Assembly (NCBI RefSeq): GCF_011745365.1
Contig: NW_024468915.1
Span: 350,653 to 414,652, forward strand
DNA from: Cryphonectria parasitica EP155
Taxonomy: Eukaryota > Ascomycota > Sordariomycetes > Diaporthales > Cryphonectriaceae
Length of the DNA: 64,000 bases
Direction: 5' to 3'
The translations under genes and the position numbers were made by a program. Positions 1-10,775 of this stretch are shown in pieces (position 1 is the first letter of the stretch; every line of letters begins with the position of its first letter). The notes under the pieces were generated by a model. The model searched no databases, had not been told where the DNA came from, and saw only the letters and a program-made list of their open reading frames with translations.

Positions 1-243
1 GAGAGACCCGGCGCGCTCGACAAATTCTTGAACACATTGCGGCCGGAGCACAACATCAGCTTGTTCCAGTACCGCAACTCTGGTGGGGATACCGCCAAGA
101 TTCTTGCCGGCATCCTGTGCCCCGAGCATGAGGTCAAAGATCTTGAGCAGTATCTCGGTAAACTGGGTTATTCATGGATAGATTGCACCGACTCGCCCGT
201 CTTCAAGACATTCCTACGCAGCAAGCCAGATTCCCCATCTTGA
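1..243 (+). CDS. ilv1: Threonine dehydratase, C-terminal end (partial at window edge)
   Basis: The reading frame is open from base 1 to a TGA at 241-243 and gives the last 80 residues of a longer protein. The motifs RPGALDKFL, NISLFQYRNSGGD and a C-terminal LGYSWIDCTDSPVFKTFL match the second ACT-like regulatory subdomain of biosynthetic threonine deaminase. That enzyme makes 2-oxobutanoate from threonine, the first step of isoleucine synthesis, and is feedback-inhibited by isoleucine through this domain. In fungi it is mitochondrial. The catalytic PLP domain lies off the window. The short polar tail after the domain is ordinary. Identification rests on recognised family motifs. Confidence 0.85.
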   Translation, partial: ERPGALDKFLNTLRPEHNISLFQYRNSGGDTAKILAGILCPEHEVKDLEQYLGKLGYSWIDCTDSPVFKTFLRSKPDSPS

Positions 244-1281
244 TCATCTGATCGTGCAAGGTCGTCATCAGCACGATGCTGTCCAGACCGGTGAAAACAT
301 ACGTGCAGCCTGAAGGCGGCAGAAGCAGGGAACGTGTCCGTCAAGAAAGTCCCTGCGACGGGCAGTCCGCCTGCTCTCCACGCCACGCAGCAACAGCCTC
401 GCCCACAGGTCACAAGTCTCGGTCTGAATGAATGTGCCATATTCAGTGGATGGTTGTACCACGGTAATGCCGAGGTTCCTCGCCGAGGTTCCTCCTCGAG
501 GCGTCGCACTCAAGGTGGCTCTCTTGTGTGTTTCAAGAAGCCTCGGGCAGCTTGTGATAGCTTATGGAAGAATCAACAATTTTGTATGTGGGGAGGGGGG
601 GCTGGGGGGCTTGCGCCTCTCGAAGCACACAGACATGGAATTGCGCTGGGCATTGAGGCATTTGTAAAGCTCTTGATACCCTGGGCCCTTCATACTGCCT
701 CGCAGTGTGGTTCTGGCCGGTTGTTGACGGCGGAAGCTCTGGAAGTAGCTGCATCTGACTGATGGCCGCGTATTTGCCATGTTTATCTACTAACTGAGCT
801 GCTGAAGCACATCACCTTCGCTATACCGAAAATAAAGTAAAGGGTTCATGTGAGGCAGCACCCAACTTCAAGTGACCGCCTGTAAACATCCGTAGCCATC
901 AGTTCATATCCATCTGTCCTACTTGTCTCTTCGCAGTAATATGATCTGGATTTGAATTAGTATACTCATGCTGAGCTCTTGATCTAAGTTGCAGTGGCCA
1001 GCGGGAGGGCCATAGGAATGCAGGCTGTGTATGTTCAACTTCTGGTTTGAAAGCCTTTGAATGAGAATACATACATGGTGAATCCACTGACTGCTTCAGC
1101 TTGAATTCAGCTGCAACATTTTGTCAAGTACAGGAAACAATTCATGAAATCTTGGTCTAATTACTCAATTAGGAATCTATGGCGACTCAAGGGTAGAGGA
1201 CCACGAAATTGCAAAGACGCGCAGTTTCCGGTATCATGACTAGTCAGCTATATGAGTATATACGTCCAGGCGCATTTCAAC
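244..1281. other. Intergenic, no gene seen
   Basis: The sequence between the threonine dehydratase stop and the tRNA has only short overlapping reading frames, with no splice-joinable coding pattern or recognisable motif. It presumably holds the 3' UTR of the upstream gene. Confidence 0.6.
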
Positions 1282-1353
1282 GCCCGCTTGGCTCAGTGGT
1301 AGAGCGTATCACTAGTAATGATAAGGTCATCAGTTCGATTCTGATAGTGGGCA
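1282..1353 (+). tRNA. tRNA-Thr (AGT anticodon), intronless
   Basis: A full cloverleaf can be folded by eye. The acceptor stem GCCCGCT (1282-1288) pairs with AGTGGGC (1346-1352) with one G-T pair. The D stem is GCTC/GAGC. The anticodon stem TATCA/TGATA encloses the loop CTAGTAA, so the anticodon is AGT (1314-1316) after the invariant T33. The T arm ATCAG/CTGAT encloses TTCGATT. The discriminator is A1353. The A box (TGGCTCAGTGG) and B box (GTTCGATTC) are present. There is no intron. The AGT anticodon, read as IGT after A34 deamination, decodes ACU/ACC threonine codons. Confidence 0.92.
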
Positions 1354-1389
1354 ACACAACACCATCATCGCTATCCAGGCGATCAATTG

Positions 1390-1395
1390 TTTTTT
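1390..1395 (+). terminator. Oligo-T Pol III terminator
   Basis: A run of six T starts 37 bp after the tRNA discriminator base. It is the first T run long enough to stop RNA polymerase III. Confidence 0.6.
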
Positions 1396-2519
1396 GCAGA
1401 TTGTCTCATTTGTCCCAAGATTTTCTTTCAGTTTGGTGAGTGAACGTTTCTGATTGTGGTGAGCATATTGACCTCTGCGCCACCGCTGTTTTCATGGCTC
1501 GAACGTAGGTAATAATAACGTCCGATAATTATATTCATGACACCAAAACGGCAAAGCCTCCTGCCAGCCAGCAAGGATGATTCTCGCAATTCATGCGTGC
1601 ATGCACGTTGGACATCAATAGCACACCGGTCACAGTCTGCGTCGTGTTGTCCAGGCTTTCACATGACCTGACCATCATCTTGCCCATCAAAGCCCTGGGC
1701 TGCACCGTTGACGATGCACTTCACGAGCATTTCAAGATCCCGAAGCTTGTGTAAGCATTCAGTGAATTCACGTAGGTCCCTAAAAATTTTGGACTTGTCC
1801 ATGGACAGTGCATCGCATGACGCTTGCATTGATTACGGCCACCTCCTTAGCTGAGGTTCAGGGGCCAGAGAATGCGATATTCATTCACTGCGCCGTGTGT
1901 AACCTCCCCCTCCTTGACAATGAATCGCTCCAGTAGGGACACAACGTTGCTGTTGTGGTGTAGCCAATTGACTATCCATTTCAATTACCGAGATGCGGGG
2001 TTCCAACTTGCAGGCCTCGCTCCTTCACTTGGACTTGGTGAAAGCCCTGCCTTGCCAGCACGGATGTAGTAGTAGTGTGCGACACTAGGATTTAAGCTCC
2101 AAGACCACGGATTGGCTAGGAGATGAGACGTGGGCAAGAAACCGAGGAATATCTTCTGCCCGATGTCGTATGAACCAGCAATTTTAAATAAATGCAGGCT
2201 CGACTGACTGTGCATTGACCAGAGGGAGACGAAGAGAGACACAAAACAGAAAAAAAAAAAAAAAAAAAGAGAGGCAGTGGCGATAGCACCAGTACATATA
2301 ACTAGCAAAGAAGATCGACGGTTCGAGGAGGGGCAGCTCTGATCACGATCCGCCCAGACCCATCAACTAACACTCCTACAAATAACTAGAGCGGGTTTGT
2401 ATATAGACTACCCCCCCTTACTCTTCTTCTACTTCCCCTTTTCATCTTCAAAGCAGCGCAGATTAACCAAGACAAGGAAGGGAAAAGCTGCGCTCTGCAA
2501 AGTCCACTCATACAGCATA
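1396..2519. other. Intergenic with A-tract, upstream of aldehyde dehydrogenase
   Basis: No gene is supported. A 19-base A run at 2250-2268 followed by a pyrimidine-rich stretch (about 2405-2455) precedes the aldehyde dehydrogenase ATG, as is common for fungal promoters and leaders. Confidence 0.5.
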
Positions 2520-4075
2520 ATGGCGTCCAAAAGCACGAGCACGACGGACCACGGCAAGCTGGAGACCGTCCCCTTCTTCATCAACGGGAAAGATGTCTTG
2601 GGCAGCAAGACCTTTGATGTCTCGAATCCGGCCACGGGCAAAGTGGTCCACAAGTGCAGCAGCGCAGGCGAGGACGATGCCTTGGCCGCAGTCGACGCGG
2701 CGGCTAAGGCTCTCCCCGCCTGGAAGGCATTGCTGCCACCAAAGCGGCGCGAGATCCTTCTGAAGGCTGCAGAGGTCATGGAGAGGCGGCGGGAGGAGCT
2801 GGCGACTACGCATATGGAAGAGCTGGGGGTTCCCAGGCAATGGGCGGATTTCAACATCACGGTCGCCCAGAGCTTGATTCTCGACGCGGCCGGACGGCTT
2901 GTCGCGATTGAAGGCTCGATCCCCACGCCTCAAGACCCCAGCACGGGCGCTCTGGTGCTGAGAGAACCGTTTGGTGTGGTTCTGGCGATAGCCCCATGGT
3001 CAGCTCGCGTCCACACTCATTCATCCGTTTATCGATGGTTATCGATAAGCTTGCTGCTCTAGAGGAGAGAAGACTAATGTGTGTTTGGAATAGGAATGCT
3101 CCCTACATCCTTGGGACCCGGTCTGTCGTCTTTCCCCTGGCGGCTGGGAACACTGTTGTCTTCAAGCCCAGCGAGTTCTGCCCCAAGACCATGCGGGGCA
3201 TCTGCTCTGTGCTTGCAGAGGCTGGTCTGCCAGAGGGAGTGCTCAACATGATCGTCCATGAGCCGGCTAACGCTGCAGCCGTGACCGCCTCGCTGATCGC
3301 TCACGACCACATCAAGAAGGTAAATTTCACGGGCTCCACCATAGTTGGCCGAATCATCGGCAAGCTTGCCGGCCAGAACCTCAAGCCTGTGCTTCTCGAG
3401 CTGGGCGGCAAGGCTCCTGCTATCGTTTGCGAGGATGCCAATCTGGATCTTGCCGCCCAGCAGTGCACACTCGGCGCCTTCCTCAACTCGGGACAGATCT
3501 GCATGAGCACGGAGAAGATCATCGTGCACAAGACTGTGGCCGCTGAGTTCGAGAAGAAGTTCGCCGAGTTTACCAAGAAGATCTTCCCGGCAACCGCCGA
3601 TGCGCCCGTGCTCATCACTCAGCCTGCGGTGGAGAAGAATAAAAAGCTCCTTCGAGATGCCACGGGCAAAGGAGCGACTCTGCTGCACGGAGACTTCGAG
3701 GCGGCCGAGTCTTCAGCCACCCGCCTGCGCCCCGTTATAATCAAAGGCATTACGGCCGAGATGGATCTGTACCGCACGGAATCCTTTGGTCCCTCGGTGG
3801 CGCTGTATGAGTTCGAGAGTGACGAAGAGGCGCTGCGGATCGCCAACGACACCGAGTATGGCCTGTCGTCGGCAGTGTTCACAGAGGACCTCAGGAGAGG
3901 TCTGCGACTGGCCAAGGGAATCGAGACTGGGGCTTGCCACATCAACTCGATGAGCGTTCACGACGAAGCCGCCCTGCCGCACGGTGGCGCGAAGGCCTCG
4001 GGCTTTGGCAGGTTCAACGCTAGCATTGGCTTGGACGATTGGGTACGGACGAAGACAATCACGTACCAGTACTAG
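2520..4075 (+). CDS. NAD(P)-dependent aldehyde dehydrogenase (vanillin/salicylaldehyde dehydrogenase-like)
   Basis: The CDS is join(2520..2998, 3094..4075), 486 residues, the usual length for the family. The 95-bp intron (2999-3093) starts GTCAGC, has a CTAAT branch site near 3074 and ends TAG. It splits the Trp codon of IAPWNAPYILGTR, and splicing restores that motif exactly. The catalytic general base Glu262 is in LELGGKAP. The nucleophile Cys296 is in NSGQICMSTEK, at the standard 34-residue spacing. FTGST marks the cofactor fold. The product oxidises an aldehyde to the acid. The IAPWNAPYILGTR and SVHDEAALPHGG motifs place it with fungal vanillin/salicylaldehyde-type enzymes, so an aromatic aldehyde is the likely substrate (inference). 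No targeting signal is obvious. The start is the first ATG of the frame, after a pyrimidine-rich leader. Confidence 0.9.
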
Positions 4076-5278
4076 GTTCACCAAGAAGAAGTGTGAGGCG
4101 AGAGAAACTAAGCCCGGCAACAGGGGCCGACTGGGGAAACACAGGAGCACGAAAAAGGGGGTTCGGTCCAATGATGAGGTTGTGATAGTGGCGTGAGTTT
4201 GGCGTCAGAAAGCTGCAGATGGTGGAGAATTCAAGGCTTACTGGCGGCAGCCACCTGCGGCTTACTTCTCTTCTGCAGTCGATCCGTACCAAGCATGCGA
4301 CAGGTCAGATCTCGTCTATCTCGTTTATGCGAAGTGAGTGCCAGATCGGCCCGTCGACTCGGATTGGTTTTCATCTTTTCTTTTTCTTCTTCTTGGGGGG
4401 AGTGTTTCTTTTTCCGTTTCCCAGCTTCCCTTACTATCGCCACGTCAGCCAAAATCACGGGTGTCCTTGGGTATGCAAAGTGCAAACCGACACCACCCAC
4501 ACATCGCTGCTCCAGTCGACTTAGAGTATGTGAATTCTGGGCGATTTCTTGGGGGAAACGTGGACACGGAGTGTTCATGTTCTGGCTTGTGACTGTATAC
4601 AGGTAGACAATCAAAAGCACTATCTTCTGCCTCATGCCGTGCTATGGAAAGTCGTCAGCCAAGCGTGAAAATGACCCAGTCGATTCTGAGCTCAATCTCA
4701 CCCCGTTGCTCACGATGTTTTTGGCGGATCACGCATCGCCACATGAAAACTTACCTAGAATCAGAGTGAGCATAAACAGTCGGTCAGGAGCGACCACACC
4801 CAGTAACATGTACTTCGTTGGGCTTCACTATGGGATTCTAACCAGGCAACAAGCACGGTGATGATTACGTTCCAATATTGGCCAAAACTTCTGGATCCAT
4901 CCATCCAGCTAGCCAGCCAGCCAGTCACTCAGCCTTGCCCTTCTGCGCATCGGGTAGGACTTGAACAGATGAAAGTCTGCCGGAAGACTAGAACCCGTGT
5001 CATGGATACAAGAACAAGCCCCTTTGATTCGAAAAAATTGAGGACCACAACAGCTGAGAAGCGGAAGAGCAGGTTTAGTCCCGGGCGCCAACAAGCCACA
5101 GTTCCATCATTGCTTCTGTGTGCATAAGGGCACGGTGCCGAATGGTGCCGAATGTGTTCCGCGGGGACCCGGTCAGGTTTTGTGTAAGATCATATGCTTG
5201 TGAAGATGATGAGCACTTGTCCGTGGTGTGATAATCTCTTGGAGTTTGGCTTCGCTACAACTCTCTGGGGGGTTGGAC

Positions 5279-5315
<37 letters not shown>

Positions 5316-6007
5316 AGGGCTAGAGAACTCAAACAATCGAGTGTAGACTAAATCCCCCTCCCTTCCTCCGGCTTCTCCATACGGCCCAGGACTGAAATGG
5401 ACCTTCAATTGTGACATGGACATCTCTGGCATGACTAGTACATTGTCTCGAGTAGATTGGTATCCTGAAGCTATGTCCACGCCGGTGCTTTCTACTCCAC
5501 ATCAAGAGCCTTCGTGCTGGCACTGTAGATCGGTGCTACCTGGTGCCTACATCAACCCAGGTGGGCCAAAGCCTCAGCAGACCACGCGTGCACCGCGCAG
5601 GTACGTATGCAGAACCATCCCTAGTGTGTGTGGGGAGAGAGAGCATTAATAGCTTCTTATTCACTGCAGGTGACGAAGCACAAGCTCGACATGTTCCTTT
5701 TTAAACTAGCGAAGCAGCACTCTGAGAGTGAGCGACTGGAGGGTGGATCGTGTAGCCGCCCCCTTCTCTCACATCCCGAATCCATTCGGAATTTGTCTTC
5801 ATACATACAGTGCAGCTGGGACTGCTATATTTCAAACACCATCCGTCTGTATACTGAGATCTTTCTCTGCTACCCTGGAGTTCATCAGCCGACAGGACTT
5901 CAGACCCGCCTACCCGTCCGTCCCGGTACGAGCATATTTTTATAGACAACTATATACTTTTGAAAACCTTTGCATCATCGTGCAAGACAGTCCGACGTCT
6001 CACGGTC
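4076..6007. other. Intergenic, promoter side of the P450
   Basis: No coding pattern is seen. The only structure I note is an AG dinucleotide microsatellite near 5282-5312 and a GCCA/AGCC-rich patch near 4908-4925. Confidence 0.5.
5282..5312. repeat. (AG)n microsatellite
   Basis: About fifteen uninterrupted AG units in non-coding DNA between the aldehyde dehydrogenase and the P450. Confidence 0.9.
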
Positions 6008-7671
6008 ATGGAGCCTGACCTCAACAACATGTCTCCTGGCTGGCTCAAGCCATGGAACTTCGTCATTGGGTTACCTATCCTGGTGAGGTTCAACTTGGGC
6101 ACTGGCCCTTCCCTCTCCCCTCTCCCCTCTTCCCAACCCCCCCCCCCCCCAACAGATCAAAGGCACATAGAAGTTCAGCTAACCAGAAACGTGCCCACCC
6201 ACAGGCCGCCGTCGTGGCCCTGTGTCAGTTCCTGTACAATATCTACTTCCACCCACTGGCACAATTTCCTGGGCCAGTCCTCTACCGCGGCTCTCATCTC
6301 CCCAAGATTATACAGCAGATCAGGGGCACTGTGCACGAGAAGATGCTCGAGCTCCACGAGCAGTATGGGCCTGTCGTCCGCCTTGCCCCCAACGAGCTGA
6401 CCTACACGTCGGCTACTGCGCTGCGGGAGATCTACGGGAACCGTGGCGGCAAGAAATCGATGCCCCCTCAGTCGACCCTGGGCAAGCACGACCAGAAGAT
6501 GTTTGGGGCCACTGCCTTCCTCTGGCTCGAGTCGCATACCGAGCACCTCCGCCACCGCAGGGTCCTCGCCACGTCCTTCTCCGAGACCTCGCTCAGAGCG
6601 CAGCAGCCCATCATCCTGGGCTATGCGGAGCTCCTCACCAAGAAGCTCGGCGAGCGCGCCTCGAGGGGCGAGGTGGTGGACCTGTGGGCCTGGTTCAACT
6701 ACCTCACGTTTGATGTGATTGGGGACCTGACGTTTGGAGAGCCGTTCGGCTGCGTCAAGGACGGCCAGTTCCACCCCTGGATCTCCTTCATCTTCTCCAA
6801 CCTGACGAACATGATGTACGCCCAGATGGTCACCACGATGGGGTACCTCGGGGCGTTTATCGAGATGCTGGTCCCCAGGAAGGTCTGGGCCGAGGCCATA
6901 TCGCACGCCCAGGCGACAAGAGACAAGGTCGACAGGCGCCTGGCTCGGAAGACGGACCGACCAGACTTTGTCACAGGCTTCATGAAGTACATCAACAAGC
7001 CCGGCGGCATCACGTCCAACGAGCTGTATGCGGACTCCAACATCTTCCTGATGGCCGGCTCCGAGACGTCAGCCACCCTGCTGGCCGCGGCTGTCTACTA
7101 CCTCCTCCGCAGCCCAGACAAGCTCCGCAAGCTCGAGGCGGAGATCCGCGGGACGTTCACGCGCGAGGAAGAAATCGATTTCTCCTCGGTGAGCAGGCTG
7201 CCGTACCTCGTCGCCGTCATCAACGAGGCCCTGCGGATCCACCCCTCCTTGCCCGCCGGGGTCAACCGGACCGTTCCGCCAGGCGGCGCGGTCATAGACG
7301 GCAGGCTCGTCGCCGAGGGCACAATCCTCCAGGTCCCTCACTGGGCGGCGTTCCACCTCGACGCCAACTTTCGGGACCCCTGGGCTTTCGTCCCCGAGAG
7401 GTGGCTCGAGCCGTGCCCGGCGCGGTTCGTCGACGACAACAAGGACGTGTTCCAGCCCTTTAGTTATGGCCAGCGCAATTGCATCGGCCGCAGCCTGGCC
7501 TACATGGAGGCCAAGATCACCCTGTCCAGGCTGATCATGGTCTTCGACATGGAACTCATGCCCGAGAGTGCCGACTGGAGCAGGCAGAAGGTGTTCCTGC
7601 TGTGGGAAAAAAGGCCTCTGTACGTGCGACTCACGCAGCGGTCTGAGGGAGGCAACCTGTCTCGAGCGTAG
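6008..7671 (+). CDS. Cytochrome P450 monooxygenase (ER membrane)
   Basis: The CDS is join(6008..6082, 6205..7671), 513 residues, normal for a fungal P450. Exon 1 encodes 25 residues. The 122-bp intron has GTGAGG, CTAAC at 6179-6183 and CAG. Splicing joins GLPIL to AAVVALCQFLYNIYFHPL, giving the N-terminal membrane anchor and the usual proline-rich hinge (QFPGP). Other P450 marks are the I-helix AGSET (309-313), the K-helix EALR (366-369), FVPERW, and the heme-binding loop FSYGQRNCIGR with the thiolate ligand Cys451. The fold resembles the isotrichodermin C-15 hydroxylase/CYP65-like group of secondary-metabolism P450s, judged by motif style only. No polyketide, peptide or terpene backbone gene is nearby, so the substrate is unknown. 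ATG 6008 is the first start in frame. Confidence 0.9.
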
Positions 7672-8299
7672 TCAAGGTATAGGGAAGTGTACACATTGTT
7701 TGGGGGAGAAACTGAGGGGACAGACTGTTAAGCTTTTGGTGCGGCTTTACGTTTATGGAAGGAGAAGGAGTGGTGGTGGTGGTAGTTGGTAGTAGTTGGT
7801 GATAAGTTGGTGGTGATTGATTAGTGACAGTAGTAAATACAGTAGTAACTAGCTAGTGGTGGTACCACTATGGTACAGTAGTAGTACGCAGTAGCAGAGG
7901 TTGTGCCATTTTTGTTAGTGGTCAGGGCCACCCCTGGTATCCCCAGAATCTGGGGTCCCCGAAAGAACCTCGGCATATCAGCAGCCATTTCTCCTCCATC
8001 ACAAGCTTCATCTTGAACACCAACTATCCGCCCTCGAGAGACCGACCGTCTCTGTTAGAGGTGCAGACAGTTGACAGCTGATAGCCAGATTCTGTTGTTG
8101 AGCTCAGCATACATACACGCACACAGAAAGACATAAACATACCTCTCTGTCTTTGGAAAGCACACTTCCAAGAGCCTCTCTTTTTCGCATCGCACGCTGC
8201 CGACAGCCGTTGTTGCTCATCTGCGGCAGGCACGCCTGCATCCTCCTCCTCCTCCTCCCTCTCCTCCTCCTTGTCGCCGTCTGTTCCCATGCTTCTCTA
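7672..8299. other. Intergenic, P450 to pex2
   Basis: Short GT/TAG-rich simple sequence (about 7768-7900) follows the P450. The DNA just before the pex2 ATG is open in the pex2 frame from 8153 but has no in-frame ATG. It is treated as leader. Confidence 0.5.
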
Positions 8300-9775
8300 A
8301 TGACTAGTCCGTCCTTCGCCCAAGCCCAGGCCCGCCTGGCCGAGCGCCGCGCCGCCCGCGAAGCCCAGTCTCGAGCCCGCGTCGCCGCCGACCAGTCCGC
8401 CTCCCGTCTGCGCTCGCAGCTCGCCTCCAACCGCTCGCCCCTCCTCCGCGCTTTCGGCGGCCGCGCACTGTCCTTATGGGACAGCCTTTCGTCACGCGAG
8501 GGAACGAGGCCTGCCTTCCGCGTGGGGCAGGTCGACGCCGAGCTCCTGGACGAGGAGCTGCTGACCCTGCTGCAGGAGCAGGTGGGGGATGCGCTCAAGT
8601 ATATTGGTGGCGTGGGCAGCACACTGAAGGATGACTGGGCCCAGGAAATCCTGCTGGTGCTGCGGGCCGTCCTGTTCAAGCTGACGGTTTGGGACCACGA
8701 CGCCACGTATGGTGCTGCCCTGCAGAACCTACGATACACAGACGCTAGACACCAGGGGCCCGTGACGATCCCGCCGTCGAGGGTACAGAAGACGCTGTAC
8801 GGGCTAGTCACAGTGGGTGGGGGGTATGCATGGACGAGGCTGGAAGGCTGGCTGCTCCAGCAGGACAACGGATATGAGGAGCCGCACCCCAGGGTCAAGA
8901 GACTGCGGAGGCTCACATCCGCGGCCGAGTCTGTCCATGCCGGGGCAGCCTTCGTGTCCTTCCTGGTCTTCCTGCTGCACGGCCGCTACAGGACGCTGCT
9001 GGATAGGATCCTACGCATGAGGCTGGCGCCGCCCACCAGCCAGGTCAGCCGGGAGGTCTCGTTTGAGTATCTCAACCGGCAGCTGGTCTGGCACGCATTC
9101 ACAGAGTTCCTGCTGTTCGTGCTGCCGCTCATCGGCATCAACAAATGGCGGAGGTGGCTCACGAGGGCGTGGCGCAAGACTAAGAGGGCTATCTCGAGCA
9201 GCGCCGCCACCGACGGCGAGCCCGGCGAAAAACGGGGCGAGTACTCTTTCCTGCCGGAGCGGACCTGCGCCATCTGCTACCAAGACCAAAACACGGCGTC
9301 GACAGAGCAGGAGATCCTAGCAGCCGCCGCGTCAAGCGGTGTCGTCGGCTCGGCACAGACCGACATCACGAACCCCTACGAGACGATCCCCTGCGGTTGC
9401 GTGTATTGCTTCGTATGTCTTGCCACGCGGATCGAGGGCGAGGACGGCGAGGGGTGGACATGTCTCCGCTGCGGAGAGGTGGCCAAGGAGTGCAGGCCAT
9501 GGAGCGGAGATGTGCTGGAGCCGCCTGGAAAGTCACCATCCAACAGCCACAACAAGGCGGTCATGTTTGCAGACGACGTCAAGGCGGACGACGACCCGTC
9601 AGACACGGAGACAACATCACATGCCGAATATGTTGATGCTGTGGATGAACTGGAGGGTGTTGCCAGTGCCAGTGCCCGAGACAGGAGCAGCGATGGCTCA
9701 GCGGACGGAGACTCGGAGGAGTACGATGAGGAGGAAAGCGAGCTTGGTGACGATCTCGACGACGACGGATTCTGA
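8300..9775 (+). CDS. pex2: Peroxin-2, RING-type E3 of the peroxisomal matrix import machinery
   Basis: A single exon of 491 residues. An N-terminal Ala/Arg-rich helix leads into the Pex2/Pex12-type integral membrane region, including FRVGQVDAELLDEELLTLL, GGGYAWTRLEGWLL and a hydrophobic stretch AFTEFLLFVLPLIG. A C-terminal RING domain follows: Cys323-x2-Cys326, then Cys365-x-Cys367-x2-Cys370-x2-Cys373, then Cys388-x2-Cys391. The tail is acidic (EEYDEEESELGDDLDDDGF). Pex2 with Pex10 and Pex12 forms the ubiquitin ligase that recycles the PTS receptors Pex5/Pex20. The position usually held by His in the RING is Cys367 here. The start at 8300 (MTSPSFAQAQARLAERRAAR) is the first ATG of the frame. 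Confidence 0.9.
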   Translation: MTSPSFAQAQARLAERRAAREAQSRARVAADQSASRLRSQLASNRSPLLRAFGGRALSLWDSLSSREGTRPAFRVGQVDAELLDEELLTLLQEQVGDALKYIGGVGSTLKDDWAQEILLVLRAVLFKLTVWDHDATYGAALQNLRYTDARHQGPVTIPPSRVQKTLYGLVTVGGGYAWTRLEGWLLQQDNGYEEPHPRVKRLRRLTSAAESVHAGAAFVSFLVFLLHGRYRTLLDRILRMRLAPPTSQVSREVSFEYLNRQLVWHAFTEFLLFVLPLIGINKWRRWLTRAWRKTKRAISSSAATDGEPGEKRGEYSFLPERTCAICYQDQNTASTEQEILAAAASSGVVGSAQTDITNPYETIPCGCVYCFVCLATRIEGEDGEGWTCLRCGEVAKECRPWSGDVLEPPGKSPSNSHNKAVMFADDVKADDDPSDTETTSHAEYVDAVDELEGVASASARDRSSDGSADGDSEEYDEEESELGDDLDDDGF

Positions 9776-10775
9776 TGTCATTGGTGGACAGGACACAGCT
9801 GGAAGGACAAACAAGGTGCACGAAATCTTGTACCATACGTATACTACGCATACACTCGTACCCCCAGATCGATACCCCCGGAATGGCCTGATAAACTGCT
9901 TTCCGCCTTCACACTTCTTATCTTTTATCGTGCTAGTGAAGTAGTCTTCCCATCTCCAATTGGCATTCTCCTTGCGACCCCATGGACTCCTGCCGAGGTA
10001 GTGAGAGAATATGCTGTCTTTTATTTTCCATTAGACAAAAAGAAGAAAAAGAGAATCAGGAAGAAAAAGGTAAAAGGTGACGCCGGCCAGTTAAATGGCC
10101 TCGGCAGCAAGCACCCGAAACAGAGGATGCACGCTAAAAATAAATAGAAAGAAAATTGATGGGTTGAATAATTGAGAATTAGCTGGCTGACGAATGTGAG
10201 AGGGCATGAACTGGTTGGTGCGGTTGTGTGAACTTCTAAGCTTATCATGTATTTCAAATCGAACAAATTGACGTTGACTTGAACACAGAAGAGGAACGCA
10301 AGATGTGTATGTTTATAGTCAAAGGGTTAGTACAGCAACGAGGCCATCCGAATTCAAGACGATTAGTGGTCAACAGTGCACCGGCACGCGTACTATAGCA
10401 CCTTGAGGGCAGGTTAGAGGTGCTATCAACAGGGTACAAGGGTACAAACGTACCACTGTACAAAAGCTACAACAGCCATTGGAATCTTCGGTACATGCCA
10501 TTTTCAGGGTCCACCCGCCAGCGCAACAACGGACCATCACGTCTTGTCTCGCATTGACTACGAACCCCCCACACCCACTCTGAACCTCCAGTCTCATGGG
10601 ATGTCCCCTCTGCCCCTCCTCTGCAGACCCTGAAGAAAAAGAAAAAGGAAAAAAAAAAACCCCCCCAGACCCCTCCTTCTCCTCCTCTCCTCCCGGCTCA
10701 TTGATAATGCGCCCTCTCGAGCTTTAGCATCGCCTGCGGAGGTCGACGACCATAGACAACTTCCGCGTCCCCGAC
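9776..10775. other. Intergenic, pex2 to membrane protein gene
   Basis: No gene is seen. An A-rich then C-rich tract (about 10635-10690) just before the next ATG looks like promoter or leader sequence. Confidence 0.5.

Noticed and set aside
6175..6906. Minus-strand 243-codon frame opposite the P450
   Set aside because: Shadow of the GC-rich P450 exon on the other strand.
8104..8916. Minus-strand 270-codon frame opposite pex2
   Set aside because: Antisense shadow; the plus strand carries the clear peroxin-2 protein.
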